Shown in pieces: positions 50,146 through 57,672 of a DNA stretch of 61,046 bases. The translations under genes and the position numbers were made by a program. The notes beneath the pieces are model-generated. The model ran no database searches. It was given only the letters and a program-made list of their open reading frames with translations, and was not told the origin of the DNA. Location of the stretch: positions 1-61,046 of the forward strand of contig URBH01000004.1 of the NCBI GenBank assembly GCA_900546075.1, written 5' to 3'. Numbering within the stretch: position 1 is the first letter of the stretch; each line of letters opens with the position of its first letter. Source of the stretch: an uncultured Eubacteriales bacterium (lineage in GTDB: Bacteria > Bacillota > Clostridia > Oscillospirales > Oscillospiraceae).

Positions 50146-50700
50146 GTGGAAGACGAAAAGATCATCGACCTGTATTGGGAAAGGAAGGATGAGGCCATTA
50201 TGGAGACCCAGGCGGCCTACGGACGGCAGCTGCAAACCATCGCCCAGCGCATCGTCCAGAGCTACGAGGACGCGGAGGAAAGCGTGAACGACACCTATCT
50301 TGCCGCGTGGCGAACGATTCCGCCCAAGCGCCCGAAATATTTCTTCGCGTATCTCGCGAAAATATGCCGGAATTTTGCCTTCGGCAAGCTGGACTGGCTG
50401 GATGCGGCCAGACGGAAGGCCGAGGTGGTGACCCTGAGCGAGGAAATGGAGCTGTGCATCCCCGACACCAGCCGGGATTCCGCCGCCGAGGGGCGGGAGA
50501 TCACCCGGGCGCTGAACGCATTCCTTGGCACGCTGACCCAGGAGAACCGGCGGCTGTTCGTGCGGCGGTACTGGTACGTGGACACCGTGGCGGAGATCGC
50601 CCAGCGCTACAACATGAGTGAAAGCAAGGTCAAGACCCGGCTCCACCGTATCCGGGAAAAGCTGCGGGTCTATCTGATGCAGGAGGGAATTGCCGTATGA
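50146..50700 (+). CDS. ECF-type RNA polymerase sigma factor 3
   Basis: 184 aa. Region 2: LQTIAQRIVQSYEDAEESVNDTYLAAWRTIPPKRP; region 4: LFVRRYWYVDTVAEIAQRYNMSESKVKTRLHRIREKLRVYL. It is a paralogue of ECF sigma 2. The start is GTG 50146 with GGAGG 10 nt upstream, giving MEDEKIIDLYW like sigma 2. The stop overlaps the start of the next gene as ATGA. Preceded by TGTAAC, a likely ECF -35. Confidence 0.88.
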   Translation: MEDEKIIDLYWERKDEAIMETQAAYGRQLQTIAQRIVQSYEDAEESVNDTYLAAWRTIPPKRPKYFFAYLAKICRNFAFGKLDWLDAARRKAEVVTLSEEMELCIPDTSRDSAAEGREITRALNAFLGTLTQENRRLFVRRYWYVDTVAEIAQRYNMSESKVKTRLHRIREKLRVYLMQEGIAV

Positions 50701-52721
50701 CAGGAAAAGATATGCTTACCGCCATGAGCGGCATTGACGGCCGCTACATTGAAGAAGCCGCCCCGGCGGCCGCGCCAAAACGGCGAAGCCTGCGCCGGCC
50801 GCTGCTCGTCGCCGCCGCCATTGCCGCGGCGCTGCTGCTGGTGGGCTGCGGAATCGTGTACGCCCTGCGTTTGCAGGACATGTCCATCGGCAAGGCCAGC
50901 TACACCCAGCGCTTTGACGACAAGGGCAAGGCCATTGACCCGGTGGAAAAGAGCATGGACATCATAACCCCCTACGGCCGCAGCGGCGACGCCATCCAGC
51001 AGGCGCTGAAGGAATGGTACGAATTTCAGGAGAGCTACGACCCGGACGGTGCGCTGTTGACCGACGAACCCGACATTCCGGGCATTCCCAACCAGTACGA
51101 GTACACCTACAGCTGCTATACCCAGGAAATGGTGGACAAGGTGGACGAGATCGCCGCAAAGTACAATTTGAAGCTGCTGAAGGAATGGATACCCTTCCAG
51201 CGGTATCAGAGCGACATTTTCCTGGAGGAAACCGGCATCCAATCTTTGCTGCTCCCGGATTCTGGCGCGCAGATTACGGGTATGGCGGGAATGCTCTATC
51301 TCCCCTATAATTTCAGCATGGAGTTTGAGCTTGTGACCGAAAATGCCGGTAAATTGATGACGTCCTATGGCTACGCCCGGAAGGACTATTTCCCCAGCGC
51401 GTCCGCCGGCGGAATGGACATTGATGCCTATGAGCAGTGGGATCACACCACTCCGGGCGGCACGAAGCTGCTGCTGGCACTGAACAGCAAGGGAAAGGGC
51501 GAGATCATTGCCGAGCAGGAAAACGCCATGATCATGATAAGCATTGACGGAAACCGTTCCCTCAGCCACAGCAGATATCCGGATGCCAGCGAGGTCATGA
51601 CGAAGGCGGAGCTGGAATCCATTGCCGATCAGTTCGACTATTCCGTCCAGCCGAAGGAAGTGGACAGAGCCGTCGTAGAGGAAAAGCTGGCCGCAGCGGA
51701 GGAAGCCTATCAGGCGGAACACGCCTATGTTCCGGAAACCTATACGGACTTTTCCGATTATCTGAAAAAAAACGTCTATATTCCCGATGAATCCAGACAA
51801 TACAGTTTCTATGACCTGAACGGAGACGGCGTGGACGAGCTGCTGCTTGGGCAGGACGGCGCGTTCCTTGACTGGCTGGAAATGGAGAACGGTGAAGTGA
51901 TGTTTCACGGTTACGGAGAATCGTATCTGTGCAAGGGGAACGTTCTGGAACAATATCAGGCACCGGACAGGTATTGGGATGGTGAAAGGCATACGTACTT
52001 TGCATTTGCAGACGGCACTGCGGCATTCAAGGATGACGGGGGATTGGGGAACGTAATTGCAAATATTCAACGTCGGGGCAGTCAATGGTATCGGTATACA
52101 GACCCTTATGAATTGGAAAGTACGGAGATTTCTCAGGACGAGGCCGCGGCTATCATGGCAAAATATCCTCGGATCCAGCTGGACTGGAAGCCGCTGATGG
52201 ACTATCCCCTTGACGAAAGCGGGCTGACTTTGGGAAGCTATCTGAAAGCGAAGGATGTCCAGCCCTCCGACGACGAGCTGCTCCGGATATACAGGGACTA
52301 TGCCGACAAGCAGGATTCCTTCTATACCCACTACCGGATCATGGACATCAACGGCGACGGGGTAAAGGATCTTCTGCTCAGCGGCGACGGTGAACGCTAC
52401 TGGGATATTTGGACTTACCGTTACGGTAATCTGATACCCCTTGCCATCATGGATTTTTACCTCTGTGAGAACAATGTTATGGAGCGGGTTGAGCTGTTCC
52501 ACAAAGAGGCAGGCGTTGAGATAGAGGGGACATCTTTCTCCCGCTGCAACGGCTTCGACTTAGAAACGCTGGACTTTGCTGCCTACAACAAAGCGACCGC
52601 CTCCTGGCAGTCCGACTACTACGGCACCCCCATGTCCGAAGCCGACGCCAAGGCGATTCTCGCCCAATATTCCCGCGTCGATCAGGGAATGCAGCCCATT
52701 TCCCAGCTGTTGAACGGATAA
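50697..52721 (+). CDS. Anti-sigma factor with large extracellular domain and DxNGDG calcium-type motifs
   Basis: 674 aa, unusually big for an ECF partner. The cytoplasmic N-terminus (TGKDMLTAMSGIDGRYIEEAAP) binds sigma by analogy with RsgI/RsiX types. One membrane helix (LLVAAAIAAALLLVGCGIVYAL) is followed by about 600 extracellular residues. Two related segments carry DLNGDGVDELLLG (near residue 379) and DINGDGVKDLLLSG (near residue 551), the DxNxDGxxD calcium loop of VCBS/FG-GAP or EF-hand-like domains. Each is followed by a beta-rich sequence ending in ENNVxE or KGNVLE, so the halves look duplicated. Translation is coupled to sigma 3. Confidence 0.7.
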   Translation: MTGKDMLTAMSGIDGRYIEEAAPAAAPKRRSLRRPLLVAAAIAAALLLVGCGIVYALRLQDMSIGKASYTQRFDDKGKAIDPVEKSMDIITPYGRSGDAIQQALKEWYEFQESYDPDGALLTDEPDIPGIPNQYEYTYSCYTQEMVDKVDEIAAKYNLKLLKEWIPFQRYQSDIFLEETGIQSLLLPDSGAQITGMAGMLYLPYNFSMEFELVTENAGKLMTSYGYARKDYFPSASAGGMDIDAYEQWDHTTPGGTKLLLALNSKGKGEIIAEQENAMIMISIDGNRSLSHSRYPDASEVMTKAELESIADQFDYSVQPKEVDRAVVEEKLAAAEEAYQAEHAYVPETYTDFSDYLKKNVYIPDESRQYSFYDLNGDGVDELLLGQDGAFLDWLEMENGEVMFHGYGESYLCKGNVLEQYQAPDRYWDGERHTYFAFADGTAAFKDDGGLGNVIANIQRRGSQWYRYTDPYELESTEISQDEAAAIMAKYPRIQLDWKPLMDYPLDESGLTLGSYLKAKDVQPSDDELLRIYRDYADKQDSFYTHYRIMDINGDGVKDLLLSGDGERYWDIWTYRYGNLIPLAIMDFYLCENNVMERVELFHKEAGVEIEGTSFSRCNGFDLETLDFAAYNKATASWQSDYYGTPMSEADAKAILAQYSRVDQGMQPISQLLNG

Positions 52722-52727
52722 ATGTTT

Positions 52728-52755
52728 ACGCCGTACCCAAAATCGGGTACGGCGT
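52728..52755. terminator. Terminator between convergent genes
   Basis: ACGCCGTACCC pairs with GGGTACGGCGT with a 6-nt loop, serving both the anti-sigma gene and the MATE gene. Confidence 0.75.
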
Positions 52756-52760
52756 GAATG

Positions 52761-54125
52761 TTACTGTTTCCCCGCTTTCAGCAGCTTGCGGAAGAACGTA
52801 AAGAACGTAATGGTCGTCACGGCGGCGGCGAGGATGTCGGACACCGGCTCCGCCAGAAAGACCGCGAACGCCTTGTCCGCGAAGAAGTTCGGCAGAATGA
52901 AGATCAGAGGAATCAGCAGAATCAGCTTCCGCAGACAGGCCATGATGAGACTGATCTTCGCCTGCCCCAGCGCCATAAACGCCAGTTGACAGCTGACCTG
53001 AAAGCCCACGGAAAACGTCCCCGCAAGGAAAATCCGAATCGCCCAGGCCGTGTAATCCACAAGCGCCCCGTCGCTGGTAAAGATGCCCGCGAACACCCGG
53101 GGAAGGAAAAGTATCAGCAGCCAGAACACGGTGGTGTACCCCACGCACACAAAAAACTGGCAGAAAAAGGCTTCCTTCACCCGCTCTAACTTTTTCGCGC
53201 CGTAGTTGTAGCTGATCAGCGGCTGGCCGCCCTGGCAGATGCCCTGCAGGGGCATGGTGATCAGCTGGTTGACGGAGGTCAGCACCGTCATGGCGCCCAC
53301 GGCCACGTCGCCGCCGTACCGGGACAGGGAGGAGGTGAAGCTGACGGAGAGAATGCTCTCCGTGGAGACCATGACGAAGCTGGAAATCCCCAGCGCCAGA
53401 CAGGGCAGGATGATCTTCCCCTGCAAGAGCATATTCCGGGCTTTCAGCCGCAGAACGGTCTTGCGCCCCGTGAGGAACCGCAGAATCCACACCGCGCTCA
53501 CCGCCTGACTCAGAACGGTGGCAATGGCCGCCCCGGCCACGCCCATGTCAAGGACGAAGATGAAAATGGGGTCGAGGACGATGTTGATCACCGCGCCGAT
53601 GACCGTGGTCAGCATACTGGTTCCGGCGAAGCCCTGGGTGGTGATGAAGGGGTTCATGCCCATCACGACCAGCACGAACACGCTGCCAAGGACATAGATT
53701 CTTCCGTATTGAACGGCGTAGGGCAGCGTCACGTCGCTGCCGCCGAACAGCCGGACAAGCGTTGGCAGTGTTACGTAAAACACCCCGGTCAGTACCACCG
53801 CCAGAAGCAGCAGAACGGTAAAGCAGTTGGCAACGATTTTCTCGGCGGTGTCCCTGTCACCCTTGCCCATGGCGATGGCCGCCCGGGGTGCGCCGCCCGC
53901 TCCCGCCAGCATGGCAAAGGCGGTAATGAGCATCAGAATGGGGGTAAACAGCCCCACACCGGTGAGCGCCGCGCCGCCGATCTCCGGAATGTGACCGATG
54001 TAAATTCGGTCGACCACGTTATACAGCAGGTTAATGACCTGCCCGACCACCGCGGGAACCGCCATCTGCACCATCAGTTTTTTGACGCTGCCGGTTCCCA
54101 TGTCCTGACTTGTTTCTTTTGACAT
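52761..54125 (-). CDS. MATE family efflux transporter
   Basis: 454 aa with twelve membrane segments in two homologous halves. Typical marks: PAVVGQVINLLYNVVDRIYIGHI near residues 24-46, ALTGVGLFTPILMLITAFAMLAGAGGAPRAAIAMGKGD, NPFITTQGFAGTSMLTTVIGAVINIVLDPIFIF, and GGQPLISYNYGAKKLERVKEAF in the second half. It exports cationic drugs or metabolites in exchange for Na+ or H+. ATG 54125 follows GAGGGGATTTTT. It lies downstream of marR with a family A repeat between, so MarR probably controls it. Confidence 0.92.
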   Translation of the reverse strand: MSKETSQDMGTGSVKKLMVQMAVPAVVGQVINLLYNVVDRIYIGHIPEIGGAALTGVGLFTPILMLITAFAMLAGAGGAPRAAIAMGKGDRDTAEKIVANCFTVLLLLAVVLTGVFYVTLPTLVRLFGGSDVTLPYAVQYGRIYVLGSVFVLVVMGMNPFITTQGFAGTSMLTTVIGAVINIVLDPIFIFVLDMGVAGAAIATVLSQAVSAVWILRFLTGRKTVLRLKARNMLLQGKIILPCLALGISSFVMVSTESILSVSFTSSLSRYGGDVAVGAMTVLTSVNQLITMPLQGICQGGQPLISYNYGAKKLERVKEAFFCQFFVCVGYTTVFWLLILFLPRVFAGIFTSDGALVDYTAWAIRIFLAGTFSVGFQVSCQLAFMALGQAKISLIMACLRKLILLIPLIFILPNFFADKAFAVFLAEPVSDILAAAVTTITFFTFFRKLLKAGKQ

Positions 54126-54149
54126 AAAAATCCCCTCGCTTTTATCTTA

Positions 54150-54310
54150 GGGTCTATCTGAGAACCGTAAACACGCCCAAACAGCGGGTCTTTTCCGCCT
54201 GCTGTGCACCATTTTCCCTTGCAATACACAAAGTATTCCCGCGGAAAAATGGCTTCATCAGGCGAAAAATCCCTCGCTGTTGGTCATATTTCCGGTTCTC
54301 AGATAGACCC
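54150..54310. repeat. Family A palindromic repeat, copy A5
   Basis: Perfect 17-bp terminal inverted repeats: GGGTCTATCTGAGAACC (54150-54166) and GGTTCTCAGATAGACCC (54294-54310). Inner stem CCATTTTCCC with a paired GGAAAAATGG; core AATAC-ACAAA-GTATT (54223-54237). Outer flanks AGCGGGTCTTTTCC and GGCGAAAAATCCCTCGCT match A3 and A4. One end supplies the last codons and stop of marR. Confidence 0.88.
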
Positions 54311-54742
54311 TCGCTCCCGCTCCATGGCGCGGATATTGTCGCCCATTTTCCGGGTGACGGACAGGATGACCGCGCTTTCCTCCGGAGTGATCCCCTCCCG
54401 GAGGCGGCGGATGAATTCCCGCTGGACTGCCCGGCCGTCCTCTGCGATTTCTCCCGCCCCGTCGGTCAGCGCCAGATGGACGGCTCTGCGGTCTGTCCCG
54501 TCCGCCCGACAGGCAACCAGCCCACGATCTTCCAGACTCCGCAGGGAGAGGGAGACATGCCCTTTGGACATGCCCCGCCCCCGGACGATATCCGCCGCCC
54601 GGTTCTGCTCCGGGTTATTGGCCAGAAACAGCAGCACATCCAGCTCGTTGTGGGTCAGGTTCCATCTCTTGCAGACCGGCTCCATCAGGCGGCTGTAGCT
54701 TTTCTGCGCCCGAAGCGCCGTTTCAAAAAAAGCAAACTGCAT
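54299..54742 (-). CDS. MarR family transcriptional regulator
   Basis: 147 aa. Winged-helix core: WNLTHNELDVLLFLANNP, AADIVRGRGMSKGHVSLSLRSLEDRGLVA (recognition helix), and the wing RADGTDRRAVHLALTDGAG with the DxR motif. ATG 54742 follows AAGGAGG with 7-nt spacing. The last residues GSI and the TGA stop lie inside family A copy A5, so the C-terminus was set by the repeat. Two operator-like palindromes flank its promoter, suggesting autorepression together with the MATE gene. Confidence 0.88.
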   Translation of the reverse strand: MQFAFFETALRAQKSYSRLMEPVCKRWNLTHNELDVLLFLANNPEQNRAADIVRGRGMSKGHVSLSLRSLEDRGLVACRADGTDRRAVHLALTDGAGEIAEDGRAVQREFIRRLREGITPEESAVILSVTRKMGDNIRAMERERGSI

Positions 54743-54758
54743 ATGCACGCCTCCTTTG

Positions 54759-54827
54759 GTTCATTTTTGAACGAAGTTACTATAGCATGCACCGGGGCGG
54801 CTGTCAAGAAGAAGTTCAAAAATAAAC
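54759..54827 (-). promoter_or_regulatory. marR promoter with two probable MarR operators
   Basis: Minus-strand promoter TTGACA (54802-54807), 17 nt, TATAGT (54779-54784). A perfect palindrome GTTCA-N4-TGAAC (54759-54772) lies between the -10 and the start codon. A one-mismatch copy GTTCA-N4-TAAAC (54814-54827) lies just upstream of the -35. Confidence 0.75.
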
Positions 54828-54831
54828 TAAA

Positions 54832-54857
54832 ATTCCCCTGCCGTTAGGCAGGGGAAT
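54832..54857 (-). terminator. Terminator of the VanX-like gene
   Basis: ATTCCCCTGCC pairs with GGCAGGGGAAT with loop GTTA, 12 nt past the stop; TTTTAG follows on the minus strand. Confidence 0.75.
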
Positions 54858-54869
54858 GAAAGTATACGG

Positions 54870-55784
54870 TCAGCCGACCGCCACCGGTTGGATAAAGTCT
54901 CTGTGGACGTAGCCCCAAGTGCCCGCGTACTCCGCCAGCGCAAACGTTCCGCAGAGCGCCAGCACGGTAAATTCATCGCCCTTTGGAATCCGGACGATGA
55001 CCTCGGCGGCGGTGTCCGGGTGGGTGCGAAGGCTGATAAACTCGTTACACTGGGCATAGTACCGTTCGGCGGTCACCGGCTCGAAGACGTCCTCCACCGG
55101 GTAGGATATTTCGTCCTGAAAGTGCCACCATTCTCTGAAATACCCCTTAAATCCGTACTTTTCCATGGCGTTCTGCAACAGCAGGGCGTGCTCCGTGGGG
55201 ACTTCCTCCACGTCGGAATAGTCCCGGTCAGCCTTGCCGGAAAAATCGTCAAAGCCCGTGGGCATTTCCAGCTCGTTCCCCAGGCTGTCCACCAGGGTTA
55301 CGTCCACGGTGTTTCCCCGGCTGTGGGCGCTGAAGCCCCGGTTGGGGTTCGCCACGTAGGTGTCATCGGGGCAGACCTCCCAGAGCCTGAACTGGGCGCT
55401 CACCGGGCGGAAACCGTCCCAGATCTTCAGCGTCAGCCCCTGTCCGGCCAGCTCCGTGCATACGGCCTGGAGCTTTTTCACCGTGCCGTAGCGGAGAAAC
55501 ACCTCGGTAAATTCGTAAATCTGGTGGCCGGTAAAATTCTCCGTACCTGCATAGGGAAGCTCCTGAAGCACATCGGGGAGGTAGTCCCGCACCAGGACAA
55601 AGTCGGCGTCCTCCGGTTCGGGACGCTCGATGCCCACGGGCGAAGTTTTCGGCCGGGTTTCCGTCGCCGTCGGGACGGTGGTTTCCCGCGTCTGAGCGGT
55701 CGCGGCGGTATCCGTCGGGGCATGGCAGCCGGATAATGTCAGGGCAAGCGCCCCTATCAGTATCATGGAGATCATTCCTTTCAC
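54870..55784 (-). CDS. D-alanyl-D-alanine dipeptidase lipoprotein (VanX/DdpX, M15D) with C-terminal SH3-like domain
   Basis: 304 aa. Signal peptide with lipobox LSGC (Cys20), Thr-rich linker, then an M15D domain. Zinc and catalytic residues are present: SAHSRGNTVDV (SxHxxGxxxD) and EWWHF (ExxH). A C-terminal segment of about 65 residues (CNEFISLRTHPDTAAEVIVRIPKGDEFTVL) is an SH3_3-like wall-binding domain. It cleaves D-Ala-D-Ala outside the cell. The start is GTG 55784, AGGAGG 7 nt before. No vanR/S/H/A nearby, so a wall-recycling or immunity role is likelier than vancomycin resistance. Promoter TTGCTT-N17-TATAAT (55819-55847). Confidence 0.82.
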   Translation of the reverse strand: MKGMISMILIGALALTLSGCHAPTDTAATAQTRETTVPTATETRPKTSPVGIERPEPEDADFVLVRDYLPDVLQELPYAGTENFTGHQIYEFTEVFLRYGTVKKLQAVCTELAGQGLTLKIWDGFRPVSAQFRLWEVCPDDTYVANPNRGFSAHSRGNTVDVTLVDSLGNELEMPTGFDDFSGKADRDYSDVEEVPTEHALLLQNAMEKYGFKGYFREWWHFQDEISYPVEDVFEPVTAERYYAQCNEFISLRTHPDTAAEVIVRIPKGDEFTVLALCGTFALAEYAGTWGYVHRDFIQPVAVG

Positions 55785-55818
55785 ACAGATCCCTCCTGTG
55801 CAGAGTGTCAACGCCGCC

Positions 55819-55847
55819 ATTATACCACGGCGTGGGAGGAAAAGCAA
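55819..55847 (-). promoter_or_regulatory. Sigma-A promoter of the VanX-like gene
   Basis: Minus strand: TTGCTT (55842-55847), 17-nt spacer, TATAAT (55819-55824). Confidence 0.6.
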
Positions 55848-55857
55848 TCATTGGAGG

Positions 55858-55893
55858 GCTTTCGGGCGGCTTCCGAAGAAGCCGCCCGAAAGC
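55858..55893 (-). terminator. Terminator of the GH13 gene
   Basis: GCTTTCGGGCGGCTTC pairs with GAAGCCGCCCGAAAGC around a 4-nt loop, immediately past the stop. Confidence 0.8.
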
Positions 55894-55894
55894 G

Positions 55895-57544
55895 TTATTT
55901 CCACAGATACACCCGGCATTCGTAAGGCTGCAAGCAGCCCTCCAGCGGCTCGGGATAATTGCACAGGATCAGTTCCCCATCCTCCGGGCGGAAGCCCTTG
56001 GGCGCACGGAAGGGGGTATTCTTCTTGGCAAAGGAGCAGACCACCAGAATTTTCTGCTGTCCGTCGTCCATGGAATACAGATAATGCTTGCCGGAGAGCT
56101 TGTTATATTCCCGGTACTCGCCGTACCGGACACAGGAAAGGCTCTTGCGCAGGGCGACGGCTTTGCGGTAGAAGTTCAGCACGGAGTCCGGGTCGGCGTC
56201 CTGCTGGGCGACGTTGATGTCTTTATAATTTTGGTTGACATAAAACCACGGCTTTCCGGTGGTGAACCCGGCGTTTTCGCTGCTGTCCCACTGTACCGGC
56301 GTCCGGGCGGAGTCCCGGGAGGAACGCCACAGCCGGTGCAGACGCACCTCCTCCGATTGCTTCAGCGCGGTGTGGGCGTAGGTGTAGCGGGTCTGCACGT
56401 CCTCGTACATGTCGGCGCGTTCCGGCCGCCAGTTGGTCATGCCGATCTCCTGCCCCTGATAGAGGAAGGGCGTCCCCTGCTGGAACAGGTACATGGCGGC
56501 AAGACATTTGGCGCTCTGGGCCCAGAATTCCTCGCTTCCGTACCGGGAAACGATTCTGGGATGGTCGTGGTTTTCGATGTAAAGGGAGTTCCAGCCCCGG
56601 CCGCGAAGCTTCTCCTGCCAGGAGGAAAAGGCTTTTTTCATCCGCCGCAGGCTGAATTTCGTGGGCAGGTAATCGGTGAACAGGCAGTCGGCGGCGACGC
56701 ACTGGAACTGGATCATCATATCCAGCTGACCGTTTTTCTCATCAATGTACGTCAGCGCCCGCTTCGGCGTCACCATGGGGGCTTCCGCCAGGGTGAAGCA
56801 GTCGTAGTGATCCAGCACGTCGTGCTTGAATTCGCTCAGGTATTCGTGGATGCGGGGACCGTGATTGTAGTGTGGCATCCCCTTGCAGGCCGGCATCAGG
56901 TGATCGTCCGGCAGACCTTCTTTTTTGGAGATGTAGGTGATGACGTCCTCCCGGAAGCCGTCCACCCCCATGTCCAGCCAGAAGCGCAGAATCCCCTTCA
57001 CTTCCTCCCGCACCTTCGGGTTATCCATGTTCAGGTCAGGCTGCTTCACGGCGAACAGGTGCAGGTAGTATTCGCCGCGAACCTCGTCGAAAGTCCAGGC
57101 TTTCCCCTCAAAGAAGGAATCCCAGTTGTTGGGGAGCTTCCCGCCGGGCTTTCCGGGACGCCAGATATAATAATCGGTGTAGGGGTCAATGCGCTGACGG
57201 CTTTTTTGGAACCATTCATGCTCGTCGCTGGTGTGGTTCACCACAAGATCCATGACGACCTTCATGTCCCGGGCATGGGCGCCCTCCAGCACCTTTTGGA
57301 ATGCCTCCATGCCGCCAAATTCCGGCGCGATGTCCCGGTAATTGGAAATATCGTAGCCGCAGTCCGCCCCGGGGGAGGGGTAGATGGGCGAAAACCAGAT
57401 GCCGTCGCAGCCCAGACTTTTGATGTAGTCCAGCTTTTCATACACGCCCCACAGGTCGCCCATGCCGTCGCCGTTGCCGTCCTTGAAGGATCGCGGCCAG
57501 ATCTGGTAAAATACCTTGTCCTTGTACCACCGTTTGCGCTCCAT
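55895..57544 (-). CDS. GH13 alpha-glucosidase (oligo-1,6-glucosidase / trehalose-6-P hydrolase group)
   Basis: 549 aa. TIM-barrel with the four GH13 regions: DLVVNHTSDEHEWF (I), GVDGFREDVI with the nucleophile Asp (II), FTLAEAP with the acid Glu (III) and IENHDHPRIVSRYG (IV). The opening WYKDKVFYQIWPRSFKDGNGDGMGDLWG is that of GH13 subfamily 31-type exo-glucosidases. No signal peptide, so it acts on imported alpha-linked glucosides. ATG 57544 is 8 nt from AAGGAG; the GTG at 57553 is too close. Divergent from the GH36 gene. Confidence 0.88.
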   Translation of the reverse strand: MERKRWYKDKVFYQIWPRSFKDGNGDGMGDLWGVYEKLDYIKSLGCDGIWFSPIYPSPGADCGYDISNYRDIAPEFGGMEAFQKVLEGAHARDMKVVMDLVVNHTSDEHEWFQKSRQRIDPYTDYYIWRPGKPGGKLPNNWDSFFEGKAWTFDEVRGEYYLHLFAVKQPDLNMDNPKVREEVKGILRFWLDMGVDGFREDVITYISKKEGLPDDHLMPACKGMPHYNHGPRIHEYLSEFKHDVLDHYDCFTLAEAPMVTPKRALTYIDEKNGQLDMMIQFQCVAADCLFTDYLPTKFSLRRMKKAFSSWQEKLRGRGWNSLYIENHDHPRIVSRYGSEEFWAQSAKCLAAMYLFQQGTPFLYQGQEIGMTNWRPERADMYEDVQTRYTYAHTALKQSEEVRLHRLWRSSRDSARTPVQWDSSENAGFTTGKPWFYVNQNYKDINVAQQDADPDSVLNFYRKAVALRKSLSCVRYGEYREYNKLSGKHYLYSMDDGQQKILVVCSFAKKNTPFRAPKGFRPEDGELILCNYPEPLEGCLQPYECRVYLWK

Positions 57545-57615
57545 GCAGTTCACTCCTTTTTGGAATTTGATTACATTATAGCACGGAAGCCTTGATTCGT
57601 CACCAGAAAATCTCG

Positions 57616-57644
57616 TTGACAGGGAGAAATTCGCCGTATAAAAT
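57616..57644 (+). promoter_or_regulatory. Promoter of the GH36 gene
   Basis: TTGACA (57616-57621), 17-nt spacer, TAAAAT (57639-57644). It overlaps the ATG at 57643, which rules that ATG out as the start. Confidence 0.65.
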
Positions 57645-57672
57645 GGAAGAAAAACGAAAGGCGGGTCTGACC

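Noticed and set aside
54870..55784. Vancomycin resistance cluster (VanX)
   Set aside because: No vanH, ligase or vanRS genes adjacent; the protein is a lipoprotein with an SH3 domain, unlike cytoplasmic VanX.
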